Source of the DNA: Hyphomicrobiales bacterium
Lineage (GTDB): Bacteria; Pseudomonadota; Alphaproteobacteria; Rhizobiales; Xanthobacteraceae
Reading direction: 5' to 3'
Length of the DNA: 64,000 bases
Assembly: GCA_017305535.1 (NCBI GenBank)
Contig: JAFKKN010000008.1
Coordinates: 242,318-306,317, forward strand
The notes below the pieces were generated by a model. It was not told the origin of the DNA and ran no database searches. It worked only from the letters and a program-made list of their open reading frames with translations. The first letter of the stretch is position 1. Every line of letters starts with the position of its first letter. The translations under genes were made by a program, and so were the position numbers. Shown piece by piece: positions 53,900-63,316 of this stretch.

Positions 53900-55264
53900 A
53901 TGGCGGCCACATCTATCAAGAAGGTCTTCGTTGCCAATCGGGGAGAGATCGCGGTTCGTATTATCCGCGCCTGCAAAGCGATGGGCCTCGAGACCATCGT
54001 TGGGGTGTCAGCCGCCGACAGGAATTCAATGGCTGCGCGGTTGGCGGATCGCGCGTTATGCATTGGCCCCAACAGCCCCAGCGGCAGCTATCTGCGCAGC
54101 GACCTCCTGCTTCACGCATGTCTGGCAAGCGGCTGCGATGCGCTTCATCCAGGCTATGGATTTTTGTCCGAACGTGCGAGTTTTGCACGTGATTGCGAGC
54201 AAGCCGGCATCCGATTCATCGGGCCGACGCCGGATTCGATCGAGGCGATGGGTGACAAAAGCAATGCTCGCACGATCGCAACGGAAGCCGGTGTTCCGGT
54301 TGTCCCCGGATGCGATCTTCTGAACGATGTCGATCATGCCCGCGCAATCGGCACGGCAATCGGCTATCCACTGCTATTGAAAGCCAGGGCTGGCGGCGGC
54401 GGGCGCGGGATGCGTATCGTCGAGCACCAGCAGGACATCGAGAGTGCCTACCATCAAGCTTCGAACGAAGCGAAGGCGGCTTTTGGCGATGGGGCACTTT
54501 ACGCCGAGCGCTACGTCCGTCGCGGGCGGCATATCGAGGTGCAGGTCCTCGGCGACGGCAATGGCAAGGTCCTGCACTTGTATGAGCGGGACTGCACCAC
54601 TCAACGACGTCACCAGAAACTGATCGAGGAAGCTCCCTCGCCTGCCCTGACCACGGAAGTCCGGCGGGCCATGCTTGAGGCTGCCTTGAATCTCGCTCGC
54701 AGGGTCAATTATCGCGGCGCCGGGACGGTTGAATTTCTGTTCGACTCCGAAACGCAGGAATTTTTCTTCCTCGAGATGAATACACGGATTCAGGTCGAAC
54801 ACCCGGTTACGGAGATTCTGACAGGAATCGATCTCGTTCAACAGCAGATCCGGATCGCGGAGACTGGCAACCTTGAACTCGAACAGGAGGACATCGTATG
54901 CCGAGGCCACGTGATTGAATGTCGGATCAATGCGGAAGATCCATCCAAGGGCTTTCTTCCATCTCCAGGACGCATCAAAGCATGGAAATCACCTCACGGC
55001 GAGGATATCCGGGTCGACACCCATTGTTGTGCCGGAGATATGGTGGTGCCATTTTACGATTCTTTATTGGCAAAACTGATCGTCGGAGGAGAGACGCGAG
55101 CGGAGGCTATCGACAAGCTGTCGAATTCCTTGCGGATTTTCGAAGTCGATGGCATTAAAACCACGATCCCGTTTCATTTGAAGGCGATTTCTCATGCGGC
55201 GTTCCGCGATGGAAAGATCACGACGCGCTGGATCGAGGAATACGGTCTGACAGGCAGCGCTTGA
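53900..55264 (+). CDS. Biotin carboxylase (AccC-like)
   Basis: A 454-residue biotin carboxylase that makes carboxybiotin from bicarbonate and ATP. Motifs are intact: KVFVANRGEIAVRIIRA at the start, HPGYGFLSERASFA, the ATP-grasp glycine loop ARAGGGGRGMRIV, FFLEMNTRIQVEHPVTE and ECRINAEDPSKGFLPSPG. The ATG at 53900 lies 1 nt after the BCCP stop. It would charge the adjacent BCCP; the acceptor step must involve a carboxyltransferase, for which the only local candidate is the degenerate protein at 50729. Confidence 0.93.
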   Translation: MAATSIKKVFVANRGEIAVRIIRACKAMGLETIVGVSAADRNSMAARLADRALCIGPNSPSGSYLRSDLLLHACLASGCDALHPGYGFLSERASFARDCEQAGIRFIGPTPDSIEAMGDKSNARTIATEAGVPVVPGCDLLNDVDHARAIGTAIGYPLLLKARAGGGGRGMRIVEHQQDIESAYHQASNEAKAAFGDGALYAERYVRRGRHIEVQVLGDGNGKVLHLYERDCTTQRRHQKLIEEAPSPALTTEVRRAMLEAALNLARRVNYRGAGTVEFLFDSETQEFFFLEMNTRIQVEHPVTEILTGIDLVQQQIRIAETGNLELEQEDIVCRGHVIECRINAEDPSKGFLPSPGRIKAWKSPHGEDIRVDTHCCAGDMVVPFYDSLLAKLIVGGETRAEAIDKLSNSLRIFEVDGIKTTIPFHLKAISHAAFRDGKITTRWIEEYGLTGSA

Positions 55265-55363
55265 GGCCAAACCCGCGGAAAGCGACGAAGTGATCATCGC
55301 GACAGGATCTCTATCTCTAATTTCCTCATATTTCGCATGGCGCTTCGGAACGGAAGCGATGCA

Positions 55364-56902
55364 ATGAAAAATTCGGAAAAACACAGAGTCGTCGTTGTCG
55401 GCAGCGGATTTGGCGGATCGGCGGCGGCTGCACTGATAGCCGAGGCAGGAATCGAGGTCTTGCTTCTGGAGAGAGGTCCGTGGCGCGACACCGTCCCGAC
55501 GCGCGCGATGAATATTCCAGAGCGCCAGCCGTTCCCGCGTGGCTGGGGGCTATATACCGGTTTCCTGCGAACGCTGAACGTTCCGTATCTGCCAGGCGGA
55601 GGAATCACGTTCAACCGCCGCGGGCTGTTCGAGCTGTTCTATGCCAAGAATATGGAGGTGGTCTGCTCGTCGTCTGTCGGCGGCGGCAGTCACGTGTACT
55701 CTGCGGTCCACGCCCGTCCGCCGAACTTGACTTATTGGGACAACGTCTCACCCGATCTGTCCGAAGATATCATGAAGCCGCACTACGCTGCATTCTTCGA
55801 ACGAATGGGCTCCGCGACGATGACGCCGGAGCGAATACCTCCCTCCCATGTGTCGAGGCGCTTTGCGGATTCGCGGATCGTCGAGATCGCCAAGCCACGC
55901 GTTGAGGTGCGTGTCGGTTTCCTGCTGCCAGAGACGCCGGGGAGACCGGAAAGAAAGACCGGGCCTCATGGGATTGAACGTTACGAGGTGGATTATACGT
56001 CCGGCGATTACGGCTTTCTCGGTGACCCATCCGGCGCCAAAACCACACTCGACGTTGCATACCTCGCTCCGGCGATGAAGGCAGGCCTGGAAGTGCGCGA
56101 CCTGTGCGAAGTTCTGGCCATAGCAAAGGATCATGAGGGAAATGCTGGCTACCGGCTCGACTATCTTGATCATCGCACCGGCCGGCGCGTCTCCCTGCAA
56201 GCGGACATTGTCGTGCTTGCCGCCGGCACGATGAACACGGTGAAATTGCTGCTGCATAGCAGAGACCGCACCCACACGCTTGGGGAAATGCCGGCTCTCG
56301 GACAGCGTTTCAGCGGAAACGGCGACGTTCGCGGCTTGTGGGATCTGAATGAGAAAGGAACCGACCTATCGGTCGGCCTTCCAAGCCAGGGCAGCATCAA
56401 GCTGCTTGAAGGCGATGAGCCGCGCCAAGCGCTGTCAAACAACAGCGTGCCCAGCGTCGATCACTACCCTTTTCCGGCTTTTGTTCGCAGGCGATTGAAA
56501 CGCAGCGTAGTTATTGCCGGCATGGGCGAAGATGCGATGGATGGTGTCATTCGTCTACACAAGAAGAGCCTCGATATCGAGTTCGAGCCGGACAACAGCC
56601 CCGTCTATGCGCGGATCATGCAAGGCTTCAAGACGTTATCCAAGCGCTCCGGGCGCAGGGTATACGCCTTCGCACGACCGGCAACAGTGCATCCGCTGGG
56701 TGGGGCCTGCGCAGGTCGGCATCAAAATGAAGCGGTGGTCGACGGACGGGGCGAAGTCTTCAATCATCCCGGATTGTTCGTGGCGGATGCGGCCGCGATG
56801 CCGCGCAGCATCGGCGTTCCGCCCACGGCGAGCATCGCGGCATGGGGCAGCCGGGTTGCGGCCGGAATCATCGAGAGATTGACGGGCCGCCATTCGCTGT
56901 GA
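55364..56902 (+). CDS. GMC/cholesterol-oxidase-like FAD oxidoreductase
   Basis: A 512-residue flavoprotein. The N-terminal FAD motif is VVVVGSGFGGSAAAALIAEAG followed by the acidic LLERG. The C-terminal half has the GMC-type ending ATVHPLGGACAG, VVDGRGEVFNHPGLFVADAAAMP and PPTASIAAWGSRVAAGII. The pattern resembles cholesterol oxidase more than choline dehydrogenase. It would oxidise a secondary or cyclic alcohol. The start at 55364 has GGAAG upstream; the in-frame ATG at 55337 is possible. It probably prepares the compound for the carbon-skeleton enzymes (inference). Confidence 0.88.
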   Translation: MKNSEKHRVVVVGSGFGGSAAAALIAEAGIEVLLLERGPWRDTVPTRAMNIPERQPFPRGWGLYTGFLRTLNVPYLPGGGITFNRRGLFELFYAKNMEVVCSSSVGGGSHVYSAVHARPPNLTYWDNVSPDLSEDIMKPHYAAFFERMGSATMTPERIPPSHVSRRFADSRIVEIAKPRVEVRVGFLLPETPGRPERKTGPHGIERYEVDYTSGDYGFLGDPSGAKTTLDVAYLAPAMKAGLEVRDLCEVLAIAKDHEGNAGYRLDYLDHRTGRRVSLQADIVVLAAGTMNTVKLLLHSRDRTHTLGEMPALGQRFSGNGDVRGLWDLNEKGTDLSVGLPSQGSIKLLEGDEPRQALSNNSVPSVDHYPFPAFVRRRLKRSVVIAGMGEDAMDGVIRLHKKSLDIEFEPDNSPVYARIMQGFKTLSKRSGRRVYAFARPATVHPLGGACAGRHQNEAVVDGRGEVFNHPGLFVADAAAMPRSIGVPPTASIAAWGSRVAAGIIERLTGRHSL

Positions 56903-56961
56903 TGGCGGTCTCATCGCAAGGCACTGTTGCCACGACCGGCAGTCGCATGAAGGAGGACGTA

Positions 56962-57657
56962 GTGAGCGAGTGGATCAAAATCCCTACCGCTGACGGAGGA
57001 ACGATATCGGCGTATCTGGCACTTCCCGCGCAGACCCCGGCGGCCGCGCTCGTGCTCGTTCCCGAAGTCTTCAATGTCAACGATCACATTCGCGCCGTGG
57101 CGGATTCTTACGCGGCTGATGGTTTTCTTGTTCTCGCGCCTGATCTCTACTGGCGACAGGAGCCGGAAACCTATCTTCCCTATGACGATGAGGGACTGCG
57201 GAGAGCTCGGCTGCTCTGGGCGGCGCTTGACGTTGAACAGTTCGCGATCGACGTGGGGGATATCGTCGCCGCGTTGCGCGCCCGCAGCGACTGCACGGGG
57301 AAGGTCGGAATTCTGGGCTTCTGTATTGGAGGTACCATTGCCTATCTGGCATCGGCCAAACATTCCATCGACGCTGCCGTGAGTTATTACGGCATCAGGA
57401 TCCACGAGCACCTGGACCTAGCCGATCAGTTGCGATGCCAAATCCTGTTTCACTTTGCTGAGAGCGATGCCCATATTCCTCTGGAAACGGTGAAGCCGAT
57501 TACCGAGCGTGCCGCTGTTTCCAAGCAAATGACCATACAGATCTACGAAGGCGCTGGTCATGGCTTCAACCGAAAAGGTTACTCCCAGTACCATGAGGCC
57601 TCGGCCCGACTGGCACGGGAGCGCACGTTGGCGCATCTAGGACGTTTGACGAGCTAG
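56962..57657 (+). CDS. Dienelactone hydrolase family protein
   Basis: A 231-residue alpha/beta hydrolase of the DLH type. The nucleophile elbow GFCIGG has Cys, as in true dienelactone hydrolases, with Asp in HFAESDAHIP and His in GAGHGFNRKGY. The oxyanion region is VLVPEVFNVNDHIRAVAD. The GTG start at 56962 has a perfect AAGGAGG 5 nt upstream; the ATG at 56947 would contain that site. It opens a lactone or thioester; in context it may follow the alcohol oxidase. Confidence 0.88.
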   Translation: MSEWIKIPTADGGTISAYLALPAQTPAAALVLVPEVFNVNDHIRAVADSYAADGFLVLAPDLYWRQEPETYLPYDDEGLRRARLLWAALDVEQFAIDVGDIVAALRARSDCTGKVGILGFCIGGTIAYLASAKHSIDAAVSYYGIRIHEHLDLADQLRCQILFHFAESDAHIPLETVKPITERAAVSKQMTIQIYEGAGHGFNRKGYSQYHEASARLARERTLAHLGRLTS

Positions 57658-57702
57658 CCGTTTCGGTAAATGCAGTTTCAATACATTTCTCCGGAGAACC
57701 TC

Positions 57703-58125
57703 ATGCCCAAGCTGAATTCGAACACCGCAAGAGCCGTCGTCGACGCAATGCTCGCTGCGGCGGCGGAACGCAACTTGCGGTTCACAGCCGCAGTCGTGGA
57801 TAGCGGTGGTGAACTCTTGTGTTTTGGTCGTATGGATGGCGCTAGTCCGCTGACAGCACGGATGGCCGTCAACAAAGCCTATACGTCGGCAAAATGGACG
57901 CAGGATACCAAGGCGTTGAAGAAACGGCTGTTCGATCACGCACTCGGCGCGGAGATTCGCGATATGGCGTGGTTCGGCGATTCGCGGTTTACGCCGATCT
58001 GGGGTGGGGTCGTTTTGCGCGGTGATGATGGCGCCATCGTGGGTGCAATAGGCGGCAGTGGCGGCACGCCGGACCAGGATGAAGAACTGGCTCAGATCGG
58101 CGCGACCCATTTCGCCAACTCCTGA
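57703..58125 (+). CDS. GlcG/HbpS family protein (DUF336)
   Basis: A 140-residue protein of the GlcG/HbpS/PduO-C fold. Features are FTAAVVDSGGELLCFGRMDGAS near the N-terminus, TARMAVNKAYTSAKW and the closing GAIGGSGGTPDQDEELAQIGA. Members bind haem, cobalamin or glycolate-type ligands, or have no known role. The ATG at 57703 has GGAG 6-7 nt upstream. It is the last gene of the plus-strand operon before the convergent transporter. Confidence 0.88.
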   Translation: MPKLNSNTARAVVDAMLAAAAERNLRFTAAVVDSGGELLCFGRMDGASPLTARMAVNKAYTSAKWTQDTKALKKRLFDHALGAEIRDMAWFGDSRFTPIWGGVVLRGDDGAIVGAIGGSGGTPDQDEELAQIGATHFANS

Positions 58126-58181
58126 GTCCAATGCCGGTTTTCATGGAGGCAACGGTATTGGCCGGAGCCTCCATCAGATCC

Positions 58182-58955
58182 TCAACGAGCCAACTCTTCT
58201 CGTATTGAATGCAGAATTTTATCTTTTAGCGTCACGAAGCGCGTGTCCGTCAGCATCTCGATGCTTCGTGGCTTTGCGAACGGCACCTCGAACTGCTCCT
58301 TGAGACGACCTGGGCGGCGAGACATGACATAGACTCTGTCGCCGAGAAAGATTGCCTCGTCCACATCATGGGTGATGAACAGGATGGTCGGCTTGAATTC
58401 CGACCAGACCTTGAGCAGCAGTTCCTGCATCAGGAGCCGGGTCTGGAAATCCAGCGCTCCGAACGGCTCGTCCATCAGGAGTATTTCCGGCTGATTTGTC
58501 AGAGCGCGTGCAATCTGTACCCGCTGACGCATCCCGCCAGATAGCTGATACGGATAGTGAGCCGAAAAATCCTCCAGTCCCACGGCCTTGATAAAGCGGT
58601 GGGCGTCGTCTTCGTACTGCGCCTTCGGCACGCCACGTTTTCTCGGACCGAACGTAATATTCTCCCAAACGGTCATCCAACCGAATAGCGCGGGGCTCTG
58701 AAACACCACCATACGATCCGGGCCTGCGCCGAAAATATCCTTGCCGCTGACCGTGATCCGGCCGCTGCTTGGAGATTCGAAGCCGGCGATCATGTTCAGA
58801 ACAGTGCTCTTGCCACACCCGCTCGGACCGACCAGGCAGATGATCTCGCCATCCGCAATCGTCATGCCGACATCACTGACGGCCACGACCTCGGCCGAGC
58901 GACCGTCGGCCGCCGGATAAATCTTGGTGACGGCATCCAACACAATTGTGCCCAT
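58182..58955 (-). CDS. ABC transporter ATP-binding protein (SsuB/TauB/NrtD type)
   Basis: A 257-residue ATPase with VGPSGCGKSTVLNMIAGF (Walker A), LSGGMRQRVQIARALT and ILLMDEPFGALD (Walker B), followed by ILFITHDVDEAIFLGDRV, the nitrate/sulfonate/taurine group pattern. The C-terminal YVMSRRPGRLKEQFEVPF segment is typical. It lies 3 nt after the permease gene. It is convergent with the GlcG-like gene. Confidence 0.92.
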   Translation of the reverse strand: MGTIVLDAVTKIYPAADGRSAEVVAVSDVGMTIADGEIICLVGPSGCGKSTVLNMIAGFESPSSGRITVSGKDIFGAGPDRMVVFQSPALFGWMTVWENITFGPRKRGVPKAQYEDDAHRFIKAVGLEDFSAHYPYQLSGGMRQRVQIARALTNQPEILLMDEPFGALDFQTRLLMQELLLKVWSEFKPTILFITHDVDEAIFLGDRVYVMSRRPGRLKEQFEVPFAKPRSIEMLTDTRFVTLKDKILHSIREELAR

Positions 58956-58958
58956 TGG

Positions 58959-59774
58959 TCAGACCTTACTTTGCCAGTGGAGCAATCTGCGCTCGAACGC
59001 CGTGATCAGAAATTCGATACTCAAGCCAATTACGCCGATGATGAGGATGCCGATGAATACGTCCGAGATACGGAAGAACGTACCCGCATCCGTGATGATA
59101 AAGCCTAGCCCCGCCTGAGCGGCAAGGAGTTCCGCGGCAACCAAAACGGCCCAACTGACTGCTGCGGACGTCTTGACGCCAGTAAGAATGGAAGGCAGCG
59201 CCGCAGGAAACATGACGCTGGTAAAGAGCTGCCACCGCGTCAACCCGAGATTGACGCCGGCACGAACGAGCTGCTCCGGAACGGAGCGCATACCCGCAGC
59301 GCTGTTCAAGACGGTGTAGTTGAATGATGCGGCAAATATCAGAAGAACTTTGCTCGTTTCTCCAATTCCGAACCAAACGATCATCAGAGGGATAAACGCG
59401 ATCGGAGGGATCGGGCGAAAAAAGCCGAAAATCGGCTGGGTAATCGCACCGAACGTTTTGCTGTAGCTCATCAGCAAGCCAACCGGAATGGCGAGCGCGA
59501 TGCCAAGCAGAAAGCCGCTAACCGCCCGGAACAGGCTCCATCCAATATGAACGATAAGAGGATTGCCAGCATAACCGTTGCGCACCATATGGTCAGCTTG
59601 CGCAAGCACGTCTCCGGGAGACGGCAGCACGCGACTCGACACGAGCTCCGCCCCCGTAATGAGCGCCCAGACGCCGATCATTCCAATTATCGAAACGAGG
59701 CTGATCAACGGGTAGCGCCACCGGCTAACTGCCAATCGGCGGCGCCGGTGGGTCATTTGCGATTTATCGGTCAT
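58959..59774 (-). CDS. ABC transporter permease (SsuC/TauC type)
   Basis: A 271-residue permease with about six hydrophobic segments and the EAA-loop region RAGVNLGLTRWQLFTSVMFP followed by ALPSILTGVKTS. IGEFRPIPPIAFIPL-like sequence (FFRPIPPIAFIPLMIVWFG) is also a family mark. It is encoded 8 nt after the binding-protein gene. Confidence 0.92.
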   Translation of the reverse strand: MTDKSQMTHRRRRLAVSRWRYPLISLVSIIGMIGVWALITGAELVSSRVLPSPGDVLAQADHMVRNGYAGNPLIVHIGWSLFRAVSGFLLGIALAIPVGLLMSYSKTFGAITQPIFGFFRPIPPIAFIPLMIVWFGIGETSKVLLIFAASFNYTVLNSAAGMRSVPEQLVRAGVNLGLTRWQLFTSVMFPAALPSILTGVKTSAAVSWAVLVAAELLAAQAGLGFIITDAGTFFRISDVFIGILIIGVIGLSIEFLITAFERRLLHWQSKV

Positions 59775-59782
59775 TCACTCAG

Positions 59783-60823
59783 TTACTTTTCGGTCTTCCG
59801 GAGCACATTCGAAATATAGGAATCATCGAAAGCATTGGAGAGATCGACGGCCTTCGGGATGATTCCCTCCTCCACGAGGAATTTCGCCATCTCATCCACC
59901 ATCCTGTGATAGGCGCCCCCCTTCGTCAGGGAGTAACGATAGTTTTGATCGGTCCAGCGCGGAATATTCGGGACAGGCGCTTCCTTATACATGATTTTGA
60001 TAACGTCGCGAGGCACGTTCATGGCTTCGGATACAGCTGCAATCGCGCTGTCAGGTCCGTCGTTCTGTAGATGCTTGTACGCTAACATCAATCCGGTCAA
60101 AAATCGCTCGATCGTCTCGCGATTCTTCTCGGCATACTCTCTGTGCACGGCGTACACACCAGTCGTGGAATGAACACCAAAATCCGCGTCCATTCCGATC
60201 AGACGGCCACCGAGTTCGTTGACATTGCGCTGAATCCACGGCTCCCAAACGGCGACCGCGTCGATGTCCTTGTTTCGCAGAGCGCCCAGTTGCTCCGGAG
60301 GCCCCATCAACAGAAGCTTGACCTCGCTCTTGCTGATGCCTTTGCTCTTAAGGGCGGCCAGCAGGCCATAATAAGCCGTCGTTCCGCGCGCCACCCCGAT
60401 CGATTTGCCTTTCAAATCCTCCAGCTTGGTGATTCCGCTGTCGGCGCGCGCGACGATACCTTCGGCACCAGCCATTGTGGCGTCGATTCCGACGACTTTC
60501 CAATCAACGCCCTGGGCGAGCCCTGCGACATATGGCGTAATTCCCGGGGATGCGATGTCAAGACTCTTGCTTTCGATAGCCGCAATCGCCTGCGTGCCAG
60601 TAGTGAAGCGAACATAGGTCGGTTGCAGACCCATCTTCTCGAACAGCTTGAGGTCGCGGGCAACGTACAGCAGCCACGAGGCTTGTGGCTGAATGCCGAT
60701 CCGCACCGGCAACGCCTGCCCGGTTGCGGCCGCTACGCTGCGGGGCGCACTCAATCCAACCGACGCAACCGCAAGTCCGGCAAGGACTCCTCTGCGCGAA
60801 AACCCCTTCCCGCCTTGATCCAT
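59783..60823 (-). CDS. ABC transporter periplasmic binding protein (SsuA/NMT1 type)
   Basis: A 346-residue protein with an N-terminal export signal that looks Tat-like: KGFSRRGVLAGLAVASVGL with twin Arg. The mature part has IGIQPQASWLLYVARDLKLF, the NMT1/SsuA start, and KGKSIGVARGTTAYYGLLAAL. Ligands of this family include sulfonates, nitrate, pyrimidines and aromatic acids. No sulfonate-cleaving gene is nearby, so the ligand may be the substrate of the 42-58 kb pathway (inference). Confidence 0.9.
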   Translation of the reverse strand: MDQGGKGFSRRGVLAGLAVASVGLSAPRSVAAATGQALPVRIGIQPQASWLLYVARDLKLFEKMGLQPTYVRFTTGTQAIAAIESKSLDIASPGITPYVAGLAQGVDWKVVGIDATMAGAEGIVARADSGITKLEDLKGKSIGVARGTTAYYGLLAALKSKGISKSEVKLLLMGPPEQLGALRNKDIDAVAVWEPWIQRNVNELGGRLIGMDADFGVHSTTGVYAVHREYAEKNRETIERFLTGLMLAYKHLQNDGPDSAIAAVSEAMNVPRDVIKIMYKEAPVPNIPRWTDQNYRYSLTKGGAYHRMVDEMAKFLVEEGIIPKAVDLSNAFDDSYISNVLRKTEK

Positions 60824-61131
60824 CGTGCTCCCTCCAATTTGATTGAAGCGCTAACATTAACTGCCAAAGGAGACGCCCCGAGCAGGGCATATCAGCGCAT
60901 GTTCTGCCCGACCGCCCACCTCATCACGCCGGCTGCGACACTGGGCAGTTGCGTCATGCTAATGGCCACGTCGCAGAGATCAAATTTATAAAGGTTATGT
61001 GGGACATCACCACGGTCAATTATTGCCAAAATTGGATTGAAGATTTGCTCTCGGAATAGAAAATCATGCATCCTCTTTCAGATCATACACAAATCACCAT
61101 GACGCAAACTTGAGCTACGCAGGTTATTTCA
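60824..61131. other. Divergent promoter region, no gene
   Basis: This 308-nt space between the binding-protein gene and the FAD/NAD(P)-binding gene is AT-richer than its flanks. It must carry the promoters for both directions, but I can point to no strong -35/-10 pair, palindrome or small gene. Confidence 0.4.
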
Positions 61132-62613
61132 ATGAGCGACTTTTTTGATGGTGCCGAGAAACGAGTCGTTGTTGTCGGAGGCGGCTTTAGCGGCGTGGCA
61201 TTCGCCATCCAGTTGATTCGACGCGCACAAGCTCGCGTGCATGTATCGATCGTTGAACCGGGGCAGTTTCTGGGACACGGACTAGCCTATTCCGCTGCCG
61301 ATCCTGACCATCGTCTCAACGGCCCGATCAATTCGATGGTCATCGATCCGGAATACACCGACGAACTTCTGGAATGGTGTCAGGCAAGACGCATCATCGA
61401 GAACGACTTTGAGGCTCACGTTCCCAGCGGACATGTATTTCTCAGGCGATCCGTCATTGGAGAATACCTGTCGGATCAAGTTTTCCGTCACGCGAACGAC
61501 GAAAGATTCGGTTCGACAATTGAACATATCCGTGACGTAGCGATCGATGTTCAGAAAGAACCAAACGGCTTTCTGGTAAAAACTTCATTTTGTGGCGATC
61601 AGATTGCCGACATGGTGATTCTCGCAACGGGGAATCCGACTCCGGGTCTGAGAAAACCATTTTCTCCTGAACACGCCCTGCATCCCCGTATCATCGCGAA
61701 CCCTTTGGTCGCAGGGTGCCTCGATAAAATTCCGGCAGGCGCGCGCGTTCTCGTCGTGGGCAGTGGACTAACGGCTCTGGATCAATTGTCTACGCTGTTG
61801 CGCCGGGGACATATCGGAAAGCTCGTCGCCGTATCGAGGCGCGGCCTTCGGCCGCATGCACAATCACCGGAGATAAGGGGAATCGTGAGTCCTCGTATGC
61901 CGCCAACACCGATCTTGAACAAGATCGACGGCCCGATCCCCGAGTTTATTGCGCGTGAACCAGCCAATGTACGACGTTGGTGCAGAGCTCTTCGACGAGA
62001 AATTTCTAGTGTTGTTCGTGCCGGAGGTAGTTGGTACGAACCGTTCGATGCGGTTCGCGACGTGGTGTGGAAATTATGGCCACAATTGCCCCTGGCTGAG
62101 CAGCAACGCTTCCTGCGAAAGCTCCGCGTCTTCTGGGACATTCATCGCTTCCGGACGCCCCCCATGAATGACGACATGGTTCGACAAGCGGAGGAGCTTG
62201 GTCGTGTCCAATACCTCACGGCGAGAGTAATCGGCGTCACAACTGGCGCAATCCTCAATCCTGTTCAGGTCGAGCTCGAAGTTCGATCAGGACAGACGGA
62301 TCGGCATGAGTTCGATTTCGTAGTCAACTGCACTGGATTTGATTCCGACGATACAACGTCCAGAAATCCTGTTCTGGCGAATCTGGAGCAACGTAAAATT
62401 CTGCGTCGCCATGGGACGGGCATGGGATACCAAGTGTCAGACAGATGTGAAGCGATGGACAGTACAGGCCGCGCGAACCCTAACCTTCGAATTATCGGAC
62501 CGCCGACCGCAGGAACGTTTGGCGATCCCCTGGGAGCCATCTATATAACTGCGCAGGTGAAGCGTCTGATGCCCAGTGCGATTGAAGCACTAGGCTTTCC
62601 AGTTATCAGCTAG
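61132..62613 (+). CDS. FAD/NAD(P)-binding protein (PF13454-type)
   Basis: A 493-residue protein with the FAD motif VVVVGGGFSGVAFAIQL, then FLGHGLAYSAADPDHRLNGP, ATGNPTP and a second nucleotide motif VLVVGSGLTALDQL near residue 206. The ending NLRIIGPPTAGTFGDPLGAI is typical of this group, sometimes called hydroxyacylglutathione-hydrolase-associated or SidA-like oxidoreductases. Its reaction is unknown. It is monocistronic in the window and divergent from the transporter. Confidence 0.85.
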   Translation: MSDFFDGAEKRVVVVGGGFSGVAFAIQLIRRAQARVHVSIVEPGQFLGHGLAYSAADPDHRLNGPINSMVIDPEYTDELLEWCQARRIIENDFEAHVPSGHVFLRRSVIGEYLSDQVFRHANDERFGSTIEHIRDVAIDVQKEPNGFLVKTSFCGDQIADMVILATGNPTPGLRKPFSPEHALHPRIIANPLVAGCLDKIPAGARVLVVGSGLTALDQLSTLLRRGHIGKLVAVSRRGLRPHAQSPEIRGIVSPRMPPTPILNKIDGPIPEFIAREPANVRRWCRALRREISSVVRAGGSWYEPFDAVRDVVWKLWPQLPLAEQQRFLRKLRVFWDIHRFRTPPMNDDMVRQAEELGRVQYLTARVIGVTTGAILNPVQVELEVRSGQTDRHEFDFVVNCTGFDSDDTTSRNPVLANLEQRKILRRHGTGMGYQVSDRCEAMDSTGRANPNLRIIGPPTAGTFGDPLGAIYITAQVKRLMPSAIEALGFPVIS

Positions 62614-62725
62614 TGGCATGGGTCGGATACTCTGCGAGAGCGATCGAAAGCATTCGCGCTGAAAAGACCTGCACTGTCCGCTCCCGTGATCAGACCGATG
62701 TTTCGCACCGGGGGGATGCAACGGT

Positions 62726-63181
62726 GTGAGTGCTGCAATTTTCTGCGTTTTTATGCATTTGATATGCAGAATTCTGAGGAGGTCACTATCCGATCCTGAG
62801 CAGTTTTGGGATCTGAGAGTGGCGAATAATCAAGACATTGAGGCTGGGGCAAAGGCGGTTACCGAGGATAAGCGTCTTCCCGGCTGGCGCTTGGAGAAAC
62901 TGGCCCGGGTAGTCGCCGATCACATGGATTGGTTTGACGCGGCCGCTGCGCGCGGAACAACATGGCAAGACACGGAAAGGGGGCTGGCTACCGCTGGCGC
63001 AACCGGCAAGGACGGCAAACCGCTGCGTATCGGCAAGCTGTTTTCAACGGTGTGGCGTGAACGCATCAAAGTACAATCGGCTAAAGTGCCCAGCCGCGGA
63101 GACAGACCAAATAGTCCCGGAGCGGAGCCGACTGCGGAGCGGACGCGCCACTACCGAGCGCTTGGTATCGGAAATTCTTAG
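62726..63181 (+). CDS. Hypothetical protein, accessory-region type
   Basis: A 151-residue frame beginning with GTG. I do not recognise the family with confidence. The core (RLEKLARVVADHMDWFDAAA, TTWQDTERGLATAGATGKDG, KLFSTVWRER) has the rhythm of small helical regulatory proteins linked to plasmids and integrative elements in Rhizobiales. The first 35 residues may not be part of the protein. It lies beside decayed sequence, so it may be a remnant of a larger acquired segment. Confidence 0.45.
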   Translation: MSAAIFCVFMHLICRILRRSLSDPEQFWDLRVANNQDIEAGAKAVTEDKRLPGWRLEKLARVVADHMDWFDAAAARGTTWQDTERGLATAGATGKDGKPLRIGKLFSTVWRERIKVQSAKVPSRGDRPNSPGAEPTAERTRHYRALGIGNS

Positions 63182-63316
63182 AGCCATCTGCCCCCAAAAC
63201 CCGTCGGGAAAAGGCCCTTGGCAAAGACGCTTAAACGAATTCAGACACCAAACGATACCGACCGACCGCCGCGGTCAAAGATCAGGCCTGCAGCATCTGG
63301 CAAAGACGCTCGCGCT

